Made by a program: the position numbers and the translations under genes. 64,000 bases of DNA, from contig OZ038392.1 of assembly GCA_964036045.1 (NCBI GenBank), positions 42,704,978 to 42,768,977 on the forward strand, read 5' to 3'. Positions 53,601 to 64,000 of the stretch are shown here, piece after piece; the stretch's first letter is position 1; every line of letters starts with the position of its first letter. Source of the DNA: Eutreptiella sp. 'Long Island Sound 2002'. Taxonomy: Eukaryota; Euglenozoa; Euglenophyceae; Eutreptiales; Eutreptiaceae. The notes under the pieces are model-generated. The model ran no database searches. It was not told the DNA's origin and saw only the letters and a list, made by a program, of their open reading frames with translations.

Positions 53601-54148
53601 GGCATGCGGGTGAGGTGGAAGATGGTGGTTTGCTTGGGTTTGCGGCTTTCAAGGATTTGGCAGTTTCTTTGGAAGAGGATGGTGAGGCAGAGGTTACGTT
53701 GGACATTCGAGATTTGTGGGTTGTCCCCAAGAGGGCGACACGTAACGCCGACATTGGCGATCTGTATGGGGTTGAGTTGGAGGGTGAGGACGAAGACAGT
53801 GAGGACGAGGATATGGAGCAGGCAGGTGCAGTTGCTAGTAGTTCCTCTTCTGACCTTCATAACCCCTCAGCTGTCCCCTCCACCTCTTCTAACCCTGCCG
53901 CGCAGTTGGTGTTTCGGTATGATGTGGATGAGGCGGTGTTGAACGCAATGGAGAGGGGGAGGTTGCATGAGTGGACTAAGGTTGAGTTTAAGGCCATTTG
54001 TAGGAAGCATGGTTTGAGTGTGGCGGGGGGAAGGGTGAGCTTATGGAGCGTGTCAGGGTGTACTTCCAGAGGTTGTGCCAGCAGTAGGGAGTTTGTTTCC
54101 AGCTGTGCCACCGGCGATGGAACATTCGGGTGGTCGAACGCTACATGA
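53585..54148 (+). pseudogene. Captured gene fragment with a SAP-like motif, frameshifted
   Basis: Open from 53585 after a TAG, with no ATG in frame; 188 codons to TGA at 54146. It contains an acidic region (GEDEDSEDEDMEQ), a serine-rich linker and then RLHEWTKVEFKAICRKHGLS, which fits the first helix and turn of a SAP DNA-binding domain. After a run of G near 54024-54030 the reading shifts. The neighbouring frame continues with KGELMERVRVYFQ, the expected second SAP helix, then stops at 54090-54092. One base therefore appears to be missing in the G run, or it is a sequence error. It could be an exon captured by the transposon or part of the element's own lost protein. No catalytic domain is present. 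Confidence 0.6.
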
Positions 54149-54397
54149 CTGTATTTGATCAGAAAAAGTATTGCTCTTGTTCATGTTGAATTGTCCAGGG
54201 TGTGAGGTAGGGTCATGCAACACATGTGGGGCTAGGATCATATGGTTGTGTGCTGAGACCAATTTGGGGCTAGGGACTCATGGTTGAACAATTGGGAACA
54301 CCGGGGTGAAGACATGTACTGTCCGCGGGTTCTTTTGAAATTACCCCGTTCTGGACGGGATTTTTTGTTTTGCGTTAAGGACAGCCCTGCCATGCGG

Positions 54398-57300
54398 TGA
54401 GCGGTGTAGGGCCCCACTATAGGGGTGCCCCACCCGGAAGCCGCCTGGCTCTCGACACCCCCTCCCGTCCGGCGGGGCAAATGCGGCGTGCCCAAGAGAC
54501 GACTACCGTGGTAGCTTGCCACCTAGGGGTGACCTCGGGGGCTAACAGGCCCGAGCTTACGAAGCTTCGGACTGACGTGACCGCGCAGCGGACCCCTGCC
54601 CCCATCGCAGCCCGGGATACCACATATACCTCTTGCTGGCAATATACGATGCCCATCACCCGGGCACTAGCCACCACCCATAGGGCAATAATCCCTCCCA
54701 CACCCACCACCGTGATCCCCACGGCCGCGACTTGCAATGACCCCTGGCCACGGGGGGGACGTCTCCTCGGTCCCGGTACGGGCCTCCCCCCCCCCCCCTC
54801 CGGGCCCTCCGGGCCCACTTAGTTACCAAGGGTCAATGGCTACTAGCCATACATAGGGGGAACGTAGGGGGTGCGCTAAGGGGGCGCACTTAGGACAATC
54901 TTTGAATCCACGCTTCGTTGCGGTGTCAATGGTGAGGAGGTAGAGTGGAGGCCTCCGTTGTTGTAGAGTAACCCCTTAGGCCACCGCGTCTCTGCCAGAC
55001 TGGACTAGACCTCTGCTAAACCCTCTCCCCTACCCCCCCCCCCCCCCTAGCAACTAGCAGCGACTAGCTAGTCCCCTAGGGAGGCCCTCCTCGGCGGCTA
55101 GCCCCCCCCCCCAACTAGCCCCCCCGCCCCCCCCCTGGGGGCCTTCGGCCCACTTCTACTGGGGGGGGGGGGGGTCGCGTACAGAAGCGAGGAGACGTCC
55201 CCCCCGTGGCCCTGGCTGGTAGGAGCCCCTCCCCATTGGCAGCAAGGGGGGAGTGACAGGCGGAGGCACAAGATCCCAAGCCAGGACCCGGCGCGCCACC
55301 TCCACTACGGCACCCAGCAATCCCTTGTTTGTGCTCAAACAATTGTTTGCCTTTTCATTCTCAGGCAGTTTTCTGTCTACCCACCCAGTCTGAGTTACAT
55401 GATTTGTCCTATTTTGGTGCAGTGTGTTCCTACCTCCTTGGCAAACGTGGCAACGGCCAGATTGGGAGCCTCGCATGGCCCCGCACCACCCTCCCACCCC
55501 CCGTTCCTCCGCCCGGGGCCTGTGGCCAGGGGCATGTAACGCTGAGCCATGGATCCCCTAGCGGTCGCTGGAGCACGACATCGGGGGAGCGCTGCATGTG
55601 GAGGACGGTATGCACCTCTTGGTGCGCTAGCGGACGGGAGCCCGTGAACGGTGTGTTGCATTGGGCTGGGGGTTGTTTGTGTGTGGCGCCACCTTCATAG
55701 GTTTTGCAGGGGATGAACAACCGCGCACCTGACGGGGACTGCAGTCCTTCTAGCTGATGGGCTACAAGTCCCGGGGTCATCTGGGTGCCGGCCCCCGGGT
55801 GGGCCTTCGTGGGTGCTATCCCGTTGTGGCCCCGAGCCCCATTGGGTTAAGGCCTGCAAAAGGTTCCTCTTGCTGCTACCCTTCGCCCTTTTGCGTGACG
55901 GGCGGGTATCCTCCGACCCAAAAAGCCCTCGCCTGCCGTGGTATGGCCACAAGTGGTTGCACGCCAGCAGAGTCGTGGAAGCATGCCGCCGGCACCCGCG
56001 CCGTCAGCCGTGCTATCGAGGGCCTAGGATGGCTCGGTGCACGCTCGTCCAAACCCCGAGCCATGGTGGGTCACAAGGCCCGGCCCCCAAGGCCTCACTT
56101 ACAATCCAGGCACATCCGGTAGTGCCACAAGACCCGGAACCAAGTCCCCCACACCCTTTCTTGGACCCTGCGCGAAATGCCTCATTGCGAGGTGACGACG
56201 TGGACTCGGGGGACGATGACATGATGACCCCCAGTGCAGTGCCTAGTGACCCAAGTACGGCAGCACAACAAGCCCTAGTGGCCCACAGCGATAATGCGGC
56301 GCGGCCTGTTGCGCCTGCCCATCATCATGCGCCCCACGCCAATACTCCGGACATGGCCACTGCCTGTGGGCAGAGGGTGGCGAGGGACAAACACCTGGAG
56401 CCCCCACCCCCCGGCGGGAATCGGGGACATTGTCCTAGTTGGAGGCACATGGCCTCGTCGACAGTGGGGTTGACAGTGAGGAGGAGCTCCTCAGGACGGA
56501 ACTCCACCCAACATCCTCCGAGACAAGGTGCGGCTCGCTGCCGAGCTGGCGGATGGGGTTGTGGACGAGGCGGACCTGTGCTGCTCGCACGAGGTGGCGA
56601 GGTATGAGCACTGTAGTTAGGAGGGGGGTGCCACGGAGGACCCTACCCCCCCTGGCTTGGGATCCGCGAACTGCGTTGTGCAGGATCGGGTGGAGCTAAA
56701 ACTTGCGCGCAGGGGGTGAGTGCAAGGGATGGTGGCTCCAGGCCATGGCTTACACCTACGCTTGGAGCGCCCTACCACCCCCATGGTAGGGCTCTCATGC
56801 TCGTCATCCACCACACAGTGACGCTCCCCCGCTCGTAGGCCCTATCGGCGGTACGCCCCATGTCCATCCTCGTCAAGGAGCGCAACCGTTTTGAGGTGGT
56901 GGCCATGGCGGATGCCCATCAGGAGGACGGGCATTTGGTCCTCCGGCTCACAAGGGCCGTGGGACGGACAATCACTGCCAACATGATAGCCCGGGCCTTA
57001 TGGGTGGAGCCTAGAAGTACCATGGGTGTCCAGTATGGCATTACCCCCAACGCCCCGGGGGGCCCAACGATTTTAGATGCAGCATGGAGGGACCTGGGCC
57101 CTCTTGGTGTGTGTACGCGCAGTAGCTGCGGCTGACCAAGCTGACCCCCCTTCAAGCTCTGTGCTGTTCCTTTGGAGGCTTTGAAGGACTAGCTTGGGCC
57201 ACAACTAGCCGCCGACAAGCCGGCGGTTACCAAGAGCTTGCTCCAATTTTTTGGAGCCTTGCTTGGTGGCCTGGCCGCCCAATAGACAGCGGCACATCCC

Positions 57301-57399
57301 GGCGTGGCCACCCAAGGCGCGGAGGCAGAGCACCAAAATTAAAGTCTCCCCATAGCGCCCCGCAGCAGTGAGCGGCGCTCATGCTCTACAGTACGTCCG
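54398..57399. other. Decayed region without a confident gene
   Basis: 3 kb of non-satellite, GC-rich DNA with poly-C and poly-G runs (for example near 54788, 55030 and 55165). Open frames are short and unconvincing. 55813-56607 (264 codons) is Pro/His-rich with an acidic patch and could be a decayed LINE ORF1. 56860-57135 (91 codons) may also be a retroelement remnant. No tRNA, rRNA or conserved domain was recognised. Confidence 0.5.
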
Positions 57400-60300
57400 G
57401 CTAATTATCTGGGGTTGTATTTACGTCAACTGCCAGGCCTTGCACATGGCGCCTCGCCGGGTGGACATCATGGTCCTCGCGGGGAGCTAGTCGGGCCGAG
57501 GGTAGGAAGAGCCCCCCCCCCCCCCCCCCCCTTGAAGCGCCACGTGCACGTGGGCGCTGAGCGGGCAGGCACGGGCATTGGCGTCCACATCCGCGAGGGC
57601 ATCATCACCAAGCCTACCCTCTTGCAGGACCAAGGCGGCGGAAGTGCCCTTATGGAGGTCCTTACGCCTTGAAGCACCACGTGCTGGTGGTGTACTCCCC
57701 ACGGTCCCAAGTGGGCTAGGACCTGTAAGTCCAGTGGGCGGATGTGTGGCACCAGGTCACCTGGACCCTAGCCTATCTTGCTGCCGGCCAACACCAACTC
57801 ATTGGCACACCCGAAGGATCAAAGTAGGCCCCGGAGGGAGGCTACTGCACCTTCCTTCGGGCCGTTGACCTCCAAGACCTCATCGACATGCATGCCATCC
57901 CCCTTAGCACATACTCCTAGATGGTAGCCGCATTGACACAATGGCTTGCCACGCCGACTCCCCGTTAATGGTGCCCTCTTACCGCTGCTGGGCTAGCACC
58001 CTATTCTCTGACCGCCACCTCCCCCTATTGGTGGTTGCCACCCATTCGGTGGCCCGGGACGAAAAGCCCCACCTAAACGCGGCGAGCCGTGCTGCAGAGC
58101 ACCATATGCACCCAATGGACCTGTCCCCAGAGGAGGAGGCTGATTACCGGCGCGCAATAGATGCCCGAAGCCCCCCCCCCCCCCGAGGAAGTGCGAGAGG
58201 TTGAGCTCCGCCGGCTGCAGCGAGTCACGCATGACAGGGCACAAGGCTGGTATGGTCTAAGCACCCACACATTGGTGTTGTTGCCTCCGTTGGTGCTTGC
58301 TAGAGCGGACTTGGGCCACCACGGCCCCCTAGTTGGCCTTCCCAATGCGCACCATGCTGCTGTTGGTGCGGCGCTTCTTACGGCACGCACAAGCCATCGC
58401 TAGAGGGGCCCCACGGGGTTCGGAGGCCCTAAATAGAACCCTTGTGGCGCTCGGGGAGGCCCAAAGATAGTGCTGCCTAAAAGACCTTTGGGCCTGAGGC
58501 AGCCGGCACACCGAGTCCACAAGGAACCTCCGCCGTAGCCCCGAGCAATGGAGTGAAGTGCAGTGGCGTACGTGAGCTGCCCTCAGGCACATTGCTGAAG
58601 TGCCCCTAGCCAATAGGCTCTTCTTTAACCCCCGAGAAACCCTGGCATCCCTCTGCCAAAACCGGGAGCGCCTCCGGGGGTACAAGTACCGCATCTAGAA
58701 CAACTAATTGCGGTGGCGGGTATTCCAAGCGTCCTCCCCCAAGCCCCGCCCCGAGTGCCCGGGAACTATGTGCAGCGGTAGGCAATTGGTCCACGTGGAA
58801 TCGGGGAAGGCGCGAGGGCCCGATCTAGCCCTTCCGGCCGTGGAAATCTGTGCTAACATTACCTAGTAACGACACCTCGGTGAGGCCAACCAGCGCACCT
58901 TGTGCCGCGTCATGCATGACCCCATGTATGCCGACGGGTGGGCAAACAAGGCAGGGTGACCTCCCCAGCTGGCCGGTCCAGGAGGCCAACACCCAGGGTA
59001 TCACAGTCTCCCGCCCATCTCCAAGATGGAGCCCATGGCATTCTACACGGAGGCCTCCTAAGTGAATGAGTATGCCTTGGGTAGCTTGGGGGATCATACC
59101 TCCTAGGGGGATGAAAGGCATATCCCTACATGAGGTCGTGTGTACCGTCCACATGACGCTGGAAATTGTGCGCCTTTGTGTGCAAATGGTGGATGAGCTC
59201 ATCACCGACTTGGCGGAGTACCTCGATGTCATAGCTCAAGACGTCCACCCAGTGGTGGGAAGCGGTACAAGTGCACAATGCCACGGGGGCCCCTATAGAG
59301 CCGGATACTAGAGCAGCTGCTGGCCATCCCCCAAGGCACCACACAGGGCGTGCGTGTGGGGGGCACGGCGGCCATCTCCTTCATCAAATGCATGGGCATG
59401 GCCCACGGGGCGTACACGGTCCCCCCGCTGGCCCACCGTATGATGATGTGGGTGGATGACACCATCACGGTCCTTGCAAGGGCAGAGGACCGACCCATAC
59501 AAGGGCCCCTCGTGGCCAGCCCACCTATTTCTAGGGGGTGTTGCGGGTCTCAATGCCAGATAAGGGCCGCCAAGTAGACCCCTGGGGGTAGCTCGATGTG
59601 GGTCACTTCGCCGTGCGTGGTTGGGTGCGTTGTCACTACCGGGGGATGTATGTCCGGCCGCGCCTACCGTCGTTTCGGGGGGGGGGGGGGGGCATGAGGA
59701 CGAGGATCGCGCTTGTACAACCGTCTTGGAGCCACATCGGCAAGCCCGCTTGGTCCACTACCATCAGCACGTTGCGCAGCAAATGGGGGCGGTGCCGGTG
59801 GTGGGTCCACTGACCCGGGGTAAGTATGGCGGGGCATCCTCCCTAGTGGCGGTGGTGCTCCGCGAAATATACCTCGTGGGCTTGCTTGACGCGTTCCTTG
59901 GCCCACCTTGGCCCACCCCAAACAGCCATCCCTCGAGGATCCCCATGGCAACTCCATGTGGGCGTGGCAGGAGGTGCCCGTCGACACACTATGAGTGCGT
60001 CATTGGCTTGCGGAACTGTTGATGTGGGGCGGTAGACGCTCGCCGCGGCACAGAGTTTCGTTGGGAGCTTGGCCTCAAGGACCATCATCGCCGCATTGGG
60101 GGCCATGCGCTAGGGTTTCACCATATCTCCGCATTGATGGCCCAGATGTTGTAGGGGGTACTGGCCTCCCTTGGAGGTAAATATCGGTGCCCGTGTACTG
60201 GAGGACCGGGGCCGGTGGGAGCTCTCCCAAGCGTTGTAAGGCCCTTTCCCTAGCCTACAGTGTGTCAATGGTCTAGGTGCACCCCACGTGTGTATCGACC

Positions 60301-61673
60301 ATTGCCAAGGCCGGGGATGGTAGGGGCCGCAGGTCCCCAGTGGAGTGGTGCTGGACTTCCTCGCACCGGGGTACCACCACCTCAGGGACTTCTACGCCCT
60401 ATGTGGGGTGCTACGTAGTGAGCAGGACCTGAGTGCACATGTACCCTAGGTGCACAGGATGCATTCAATCGGAGGTTGGCTTCACCGACACCGCGGAGAC
60501 CTACAGCCCCTGCTGGAGGCACCAACCCCCCCGGTGGCAACTAGCCCCCAAGGACTGGGTGCCGGGCCCGATACGCCCATGCAGCTCCACGGCATTCATC
60601 GGAGGCTGTGAGGCGAAAACCACCCGGGAGCGGGTGGTACCGGGAGGATGGGTGATAGTGCTTCCGGTATACGGGCAGCCCATCAATGACCTCCTTGGTG
60701 ACACCCGCCTGCACCATCTGTTGGTGGGCCTCTTGGACATCTAGGTGCAGGTGGAGCCTTTGCACGTGTGCTTACAATAGCACTTGCGGGTGGCCATGCT
60801 CCCACAACTCCAAGCTGGAGGCACGGAGGGCCCCGCTATGGTGTGGCACCGCGCGCCGCCGGAGCCGTGGATAGAGGTCCGAACGGAGACGGTGGTATGC
60901 TTTAGGTACCCGGCCTAGTGCCTGACCCACAAGTGCCCGGGGCACCCCAACAAGGGCCCCCTTTATATAGCCCTCCACGCCCGAAGCGTGCTGCAATCTG
61001 AGCTAGACCCCACCCTAAGGACACACTTGCACAAGCATTTCGGGGTCCACGTGACTCTATACCTGCATATGGAACCGGGAGTCTGGTCCCATGACCTGTT
61101 GCTGCTGGCCACAATCAGCATAGCCGTCATAGCCAACATGCAACGCCGGAACCACCCCGGCGGGAATGGCCAGCTCTCGCGTATGAGCAAGCGCTAGGAC
61201 AGTACAGCACCAGGGTAGCCTCGGGGGCTAGGAACTCTCAGGAGGGCGAGGCCATGACCCTGTTGCTCTGCGCCCGGCAGCTGGTGCCACAAGAAGGCGT
61301 ATACTGGGTGGTGCCGGATTCTGATTCCGTGAGCGCCGTATGCACTTACCACGAGGGCAGACATTGTGGAGACGGCATACACCACCTATATGCTCACACT
61401 CATGGGACTAAGCGCCTGGCCCCTCGGGCCGCGATCAATGCCGTGGTCACACCCTCACACTGGATCGCCGCCATCAATGTGCGGGTAGACAGAGTGACAA
61501 CGAAGGAGTTGCAAGCGGACCTCGGCCGGATGCTACGCCGCCCCCACACCTTCTTGCCTTTGGTGAAGTTCCGGGACCAGTGCCAACTAGCCCCCGGCGA
61601 CCTACAAGTGTGGTTGCCGGAGCAGGCGGCGACCCCCCGCTCGGGTGCACTACGAGCACTAACGGGAACCTAA
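57400..61673 (+). pseudogene. LINE-B ORF2 remnant (endonuclease, RT, RNase H)
   Basis: The coding part of the decayed copy is split over all three frames. The RT motif C region sits in the frame opening at 59350, the post-RT segment in the frame opening at 60433, and the RNase H-like part in 61254-61673, so at least several indels and stops separate them. Domain order (endonuclease, RT, RNase H, zinc motif) matches LINE-A, but residue identity is low and the RT signature is WVDD instead of LMDD. It is the only place in the window where LINE-B's catalytic domains are visible. Confidence 0.7.
59690..60340 (-). pseudogene. Inverted internal block of LINE-B copy f
   Basis: This stretch matches the LINE-B fragment at about 42850-43495 on the same (minus-coding) strand, although the rest of copy f is plus-coding. 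The minus frame at 59843-60106 reads MAPNAAMMVLEAKLPTKLCA, equivalent to SPDAAMMVLMAKLPSKLLPL. Downstream, 60350 onward resumes in plus orientation with the next expected segment (GYHHL). Inversion during or after insertion is therefore likely. Confidence 0.8.
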
Positions 61674-61781
61674 CTATAGGCCGGGCCTCGGCCTGCCTTT
61701 GGACTAGTTCACCAGTGACCAGCAGCGGCACTTGGTGGCCCATCAAATGCGCAACCTCCCCACCATGACGGTGCAAGCAGA

Positions 61782-62250
61782 GTGCTCCGAACACCAAAAT
61801 GTGCGACTGTGCACGCAGTGCGTGCTGTGTGGCAGTGGCCCGGAAACGGGCCGTCACTTGTGGGAATGCCTGGTGCAATCCAATCAATGGCGCCCAGCCT
61901 GGCAGCGCTTGCACACGTGGCTGAGCACCGACGTAGGGCCACGAGTGTCGTAGGTGCAAAGCCAACTGTGGGACTCCGCGGTCCTCAAGCAGTGGTCGTC
62001 GGCCATTGCGACACCGTCCCTGTGGGCGGCACATATGGGGCTGGAGGGACCACATGGGGGTATGGGGGTGGAGTTCATCTGGCAGATGCTGTCGGAGTCA
62101 CAGAAGGTTTGGTTGGCCCACGCCAGAGCTCAAGAGGGCCTCATCAAGGCCCGCTCAGGGCTGGAGGGCACTATGGCGTGGGCATTGCGAGAACTTTAAC
62201 TGCACCAGCAGGTGGAGCGGCAAGGAGCCCCAAGGACAGCCCTGAACTAA
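61782..62250 (+). pseudogene. LINE-B ORF2 C terminus (copy f)
   Basis: Contains CVLCGSGPETGRHLWEC, the same CX2CX8HX3C zinc motif as copies a and b, then a TAG at about 61951. The rest of the tail (QLWDSAVLKQWSSAI; ARSGLEGTMAWALREL) is followed by a TAA at 62197-62199, earlier than in copy b; similarity continues past it (LHQQVERQGAPR) to about 62250. At least two nonsense codons make it inactive. Confidence 0.85.
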
Positions 62251-62455
62251 GGCTGCCGTACGCGGGGATGACTCCTGCCCCGTCACAAGTGTGCAACACA
62301 CCACACACAGCATGCGTTCAAACACACAGCCCTCCCGTTGTGCATTTCCCGCATGCAAGGCATCCCGGCCATTGCCATTTGGTAACAGCACCTTCGGCAC
62401 AGCACAGCACAGCACACCAGAACACACGCCACACCACACCACACCATGCTCTCAG

Positions 62456-62851
62456 GCCAGCAGCCCGATTGAGTCCACACGCTCTGAGTCTCCGTCGTCG
62501 TTCGATGGGCACGCCTCCGCACTGCCGCGCGGGTACCCTGACCACCAGGCCCCCGTCCTGCACCACGCCATCGCCAATGCTCAGCTGCCGGCGGCAGAGT
62601 ACCTCTTGACACACGGCGCGGACCCCCTGACGCGGTCTGCGTTTGGCCTTGCGGCGCGGGAACTGGCGGCGGGCTGCCTCATGGTGAGCCACACCACTGG
62701 CGACAGTGTGCAGACCACCGCGTACCGGAAGCTTCTCCGCCTGTTGGACCAGCATGCCCCCGACCCTGGGCAGCTCGTCACGCAGGGCTCCAGCTCCCCG
62801 AGCAGCACAGTGGCGCGGGATGCGGGGTTTTCGCGGGTCACGGGCATGTGA
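62456..62851 (+). CDS. Ankyrin-repeat protein, possible terminal exon (partial)
   Basis: Open frame of 131 codons plus TGA. CTCTCAG precedes 62456 and could be a splice acceptor; no start codon is needed if this is the last exon. One ankyrin-type repeat is visible: HHAIANAQLPAAEYLLTHGA followed by DPLTRSAFGLAAREL, with the usual helix-turn-helix spacing and the GADP turn. The rest is low complexity (SSSPSSTVARD). The upstream gene portion would have been interrupted by the LINE-B insertion whose tail ends at 62445. It could also be a gene fragment. No function beyond protein-protein interaction can be inferred. Confidence 0.5.
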   Translation, partial: ASSPIESTRSESPSSFDGHASALPRGYPDHQAPVLHHAIANAQLPAAEYLLTHGADPLTRSAFGLAARELAAGCLMVSHTTGDSVQTTAYRKLLRLLDQHAPDPGQLVTQGSSSPSSTVARDAGFSRVTGM

Positions 62852-64000
62852 ATCGGCGCCAGTCTCCAATCACCCATTTTCAATGAAGGTCAATTCATGC
62901 TCAACCCCCCCCCCCCCCCCGCCCTGAGGCAGGCGCAGTCGGAGCATCAGTGGCAAGTCCACACCTGACCTCTTTGTGCCCCCCCCTCCAACCAAGGGAA
63001 TCCCTTGGGGAAAGGGGGGGGGGGCGGTTCGCTCGTTTCCTCTTGTTGCTCGCACAACTGAGGCTGTAGGCACTTGTAGTTGGCATGGCGCCCGTGATCC
63101 CGCGTATCACTGCAACCTCACGGTCGGTCTGTCAGTGAAACTCTCAGGGACACATTTATGGGCTTTGTTTGGCCACTGACGAGCCCTCGTTTTTGCTTTA
63201 CATGCTGACGTGTGCCCACCACAGCCACCCTCTTGCGTCCAAAATGCCCATTGCGTCAACCCCAACCGCTGCCAAGGGCTACTGTAACCGCCTCCCACTG
63301 CTTTAACGCACTCGATCAGCCCTTGTAGGACGCCTTTCCCTCCAGCCAATCCCCTGCTCTAAGATGCAACCTGTCCAAGATGCGGAGGCCATATGTCCCG
63401 TATTAATTTGGCACCTAATTTAATTTGATTTCATTTGTGGATGTTGGCCAAGACGCTCGATTTTTGTGCTTTTTTTGGTTGCTGTTGTGCTGAGTCACAC
63501 CGATTCTGTCGTGATTTGCCTAACCATCCTCCGCCTATTTTGCTATCATTCACTTTGTTGCGTGTTGATGGCAATGAAATGCAAGTGGCATCCCAGTTGG
63601 TTGCATCCAATTGCCTTGACAATACAGTTTTAACCGCCGCACGTAAACCGCACAGATGGGACGTAAGATACACCCTGTATGTGTGCTGTATTATTCCGTG
63701 ACCTTGTGTTCGATAAGGGGTGGGCATCACCTTTGATTGCTGTGGTGCAGATTTGAGCAGCAACGCTGCTTCCAATGTTTCGGATTCATTTTGTAGATCA
63801 AAGGGCTGTGCTGAGATCCCCCCCCCCCTCCTGTCGTGCCCCCCCCCCGCCAACAAAAAATGCCCCCCCCCGTCCACTGGTGCTCTGCAAGTAACAACGA
63901 CCATCCAGAAGCCTCCAGGGACCAAGCAACTACCCCCCTTTGCAATCTACCCCCCCTCCCGGGAGGGGGGGGATTTGGCACAAGGCCTTGGTGGGAGGCC
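62852..64000. other. Non-coding flank, nothing recognised
   Basis: About 1.15 kb, less GC-rich than the rest, with homopolymer C and G runs at 62907-62923, 63016-63026 and 63815-63880. A 17-bp palindrome, CCAAGGGAATCCCTTGG (62992-63008), lies between a C-rich and a G-rich run and could form a hairpin. Short open frames at 63431-63925 (minus) and 63435-63701 (plus) overlap and show no domain. It could be the 3' UTR and downstream region of the ankyrin exon. Confidence 0.5.

Larger units (their letters stand above)
52962..54397. mobile_element. Non-autonomous hAT transposon (element 52970-54389)
   Basis: Terminal inverted repeats CAGGGCCGTCCTCAA (from 52970) and, on the opposite strand, CAGGGCTGTCCTTAA (from 54389) match at 13 of 15 positions and fit the hAT CAGNG signature. 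Perfect 8-bp target-site duplications, CCATGCGG, lie directly outside (52962-52969 and 54390-54397), the length hAT transposases make. The 1,420-bp element has no transposase. It holds T-rich subterminal stretches, an 85-bp tandem repeat and a gene fragment with a SAP motif. It sits exactly where the satellite ends: left flank satellite, right flank not. Confidence 0.92.
57400..62447 (+). mobile_element. LINE-B copy f, heavily decayed, near-complete ORF2
   Basis: Plus-strand LINE-B with many frameshifts and stops. Order: endonuclease remnant about 57400-58070 (GTGIGVHIREGI; later SDRHLPLLVVA, the SDHLP motif with one extra residue); reverse transcriptase remnant with LLAIPQGTTQG near 59315 and WVDDTITV with catalytic Asp pair at about 59455; an inverted block at about 59690-60340; post-RT segments (PGYHHLRDFY, APKDWVPGP, DTRLHHLLVGLLDI) to about 60770; an RNase H remnant (PDSDSV, VTPSHW) about 61254-61520; the zinc motif near 61810; and a C terminus ending before 62250. 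The 3' UTR leads to GGTAACAGCACCTTCGGCA and a (CACAC)-rich tail (62397-62445). Confidence 0.8.

Noticed and set aside
54417-54818. Minus-strand 133-codon frame with a hydrophobic stretch
   Set aside because: No homology recognised, GC-rich, overlaps an equally long plus-strand frame; not enough for a gene call.
62231-62244. AAGGACAGCCCTG resembling the hAT terminal repeat
   Set aside because: It lies inside the LINE-B C-terminal coding region aligned with copies a and b; no partner TIR or 8-bp duplication nearby.
63431-63925. Minus-strand 164-codon frame at the right end
   Set aside because: Its first third translates poly-C/G runs and it overlaps a plus-strand frame; no domain or start context.

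Overview
This window is nuclear DNA from a eukaryote. It is very GC-rich and is built almost entirely of satellite arrays, microsatellites and retroelements. Two non-LTR retrotransposon (LINE) families, a hAT DNA transposon with an exact 8-bp target-site duplication, kilobases of tandem repeat and an exon-like ankyrin fragment rule out a prokaryote. The style (GC-rich, simple repeats, endonuclease-RT-RNase H LINEs) would suit a protist or alga, but nothing seen here fixes the lineage.

Layout. 1-20.2 kb is a 47-bp satellite interrupted by two insertions of one LINE family (called LINE-A here): an internally deleted copy (6848-8731) and an apparently full-length copy (10222-19695) with intact ORF1 and ORF2. 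20.2-21.7 kb is a second, 94-bp satellite. 21.8-23.3 kb holds two non-coding blocks (S and T) whose predicted stems co-vary with a second copy at 34.5-35.8 kb. They lead into a (GGTGT)n microsatellite and two truncated copies of a second family (LINE-B) on the minus strand. 24.8-31.2 kb is a long variant array of the 47-bp satellite and 31.2-34.5 kb is the 94-bp satellite. After the second S/T copy and a 430-bp (GGTGT)n array, 36-38.7 kb is a patchwork, 38.7-42.1 kb is a 12-bp minisatellite, and 42.1-44 kb holds more LINE-B pieces. 44-46.8 kb returns to the 47- and 94-bp satellites. After a (GGTGT)n array at 46.8-47.2 kb, both satellites continue in reverse orientation to 52.96 kb. A hAT element (52970-54389) carrying 85-bp repeats and a SAP-domain gene fragment closes the satellite zone. 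54.4-62.45 kb is mostly decayed, including a rearranged LINE-B copy whose (ACACC)n-type tail abuts a possible ankyrin-repeat terminal exon (62456-62851). The last 1.1 kb shows nothing recognisable.

How the parts relate. Only LINE-A ORF1 and ORF2 look like intact functional genes. LINE-A ends in (TCC)n and has inserted twice, in the same orientation, into the 47-bp satellite. LINE-B ends in a conserved 3' motif followed by (ACACC)n, so its insertions appear to seed the (GGTGT)n arrays, and later copies land inside those tails. Satellite changeovers recur at one short sequence, CTCCTGCAAT, suggesting a recombination or insertion hotspot. Most long open frames in the satellite zones come from stop-free repeat units read in rotating frames and are not annotated as genes.
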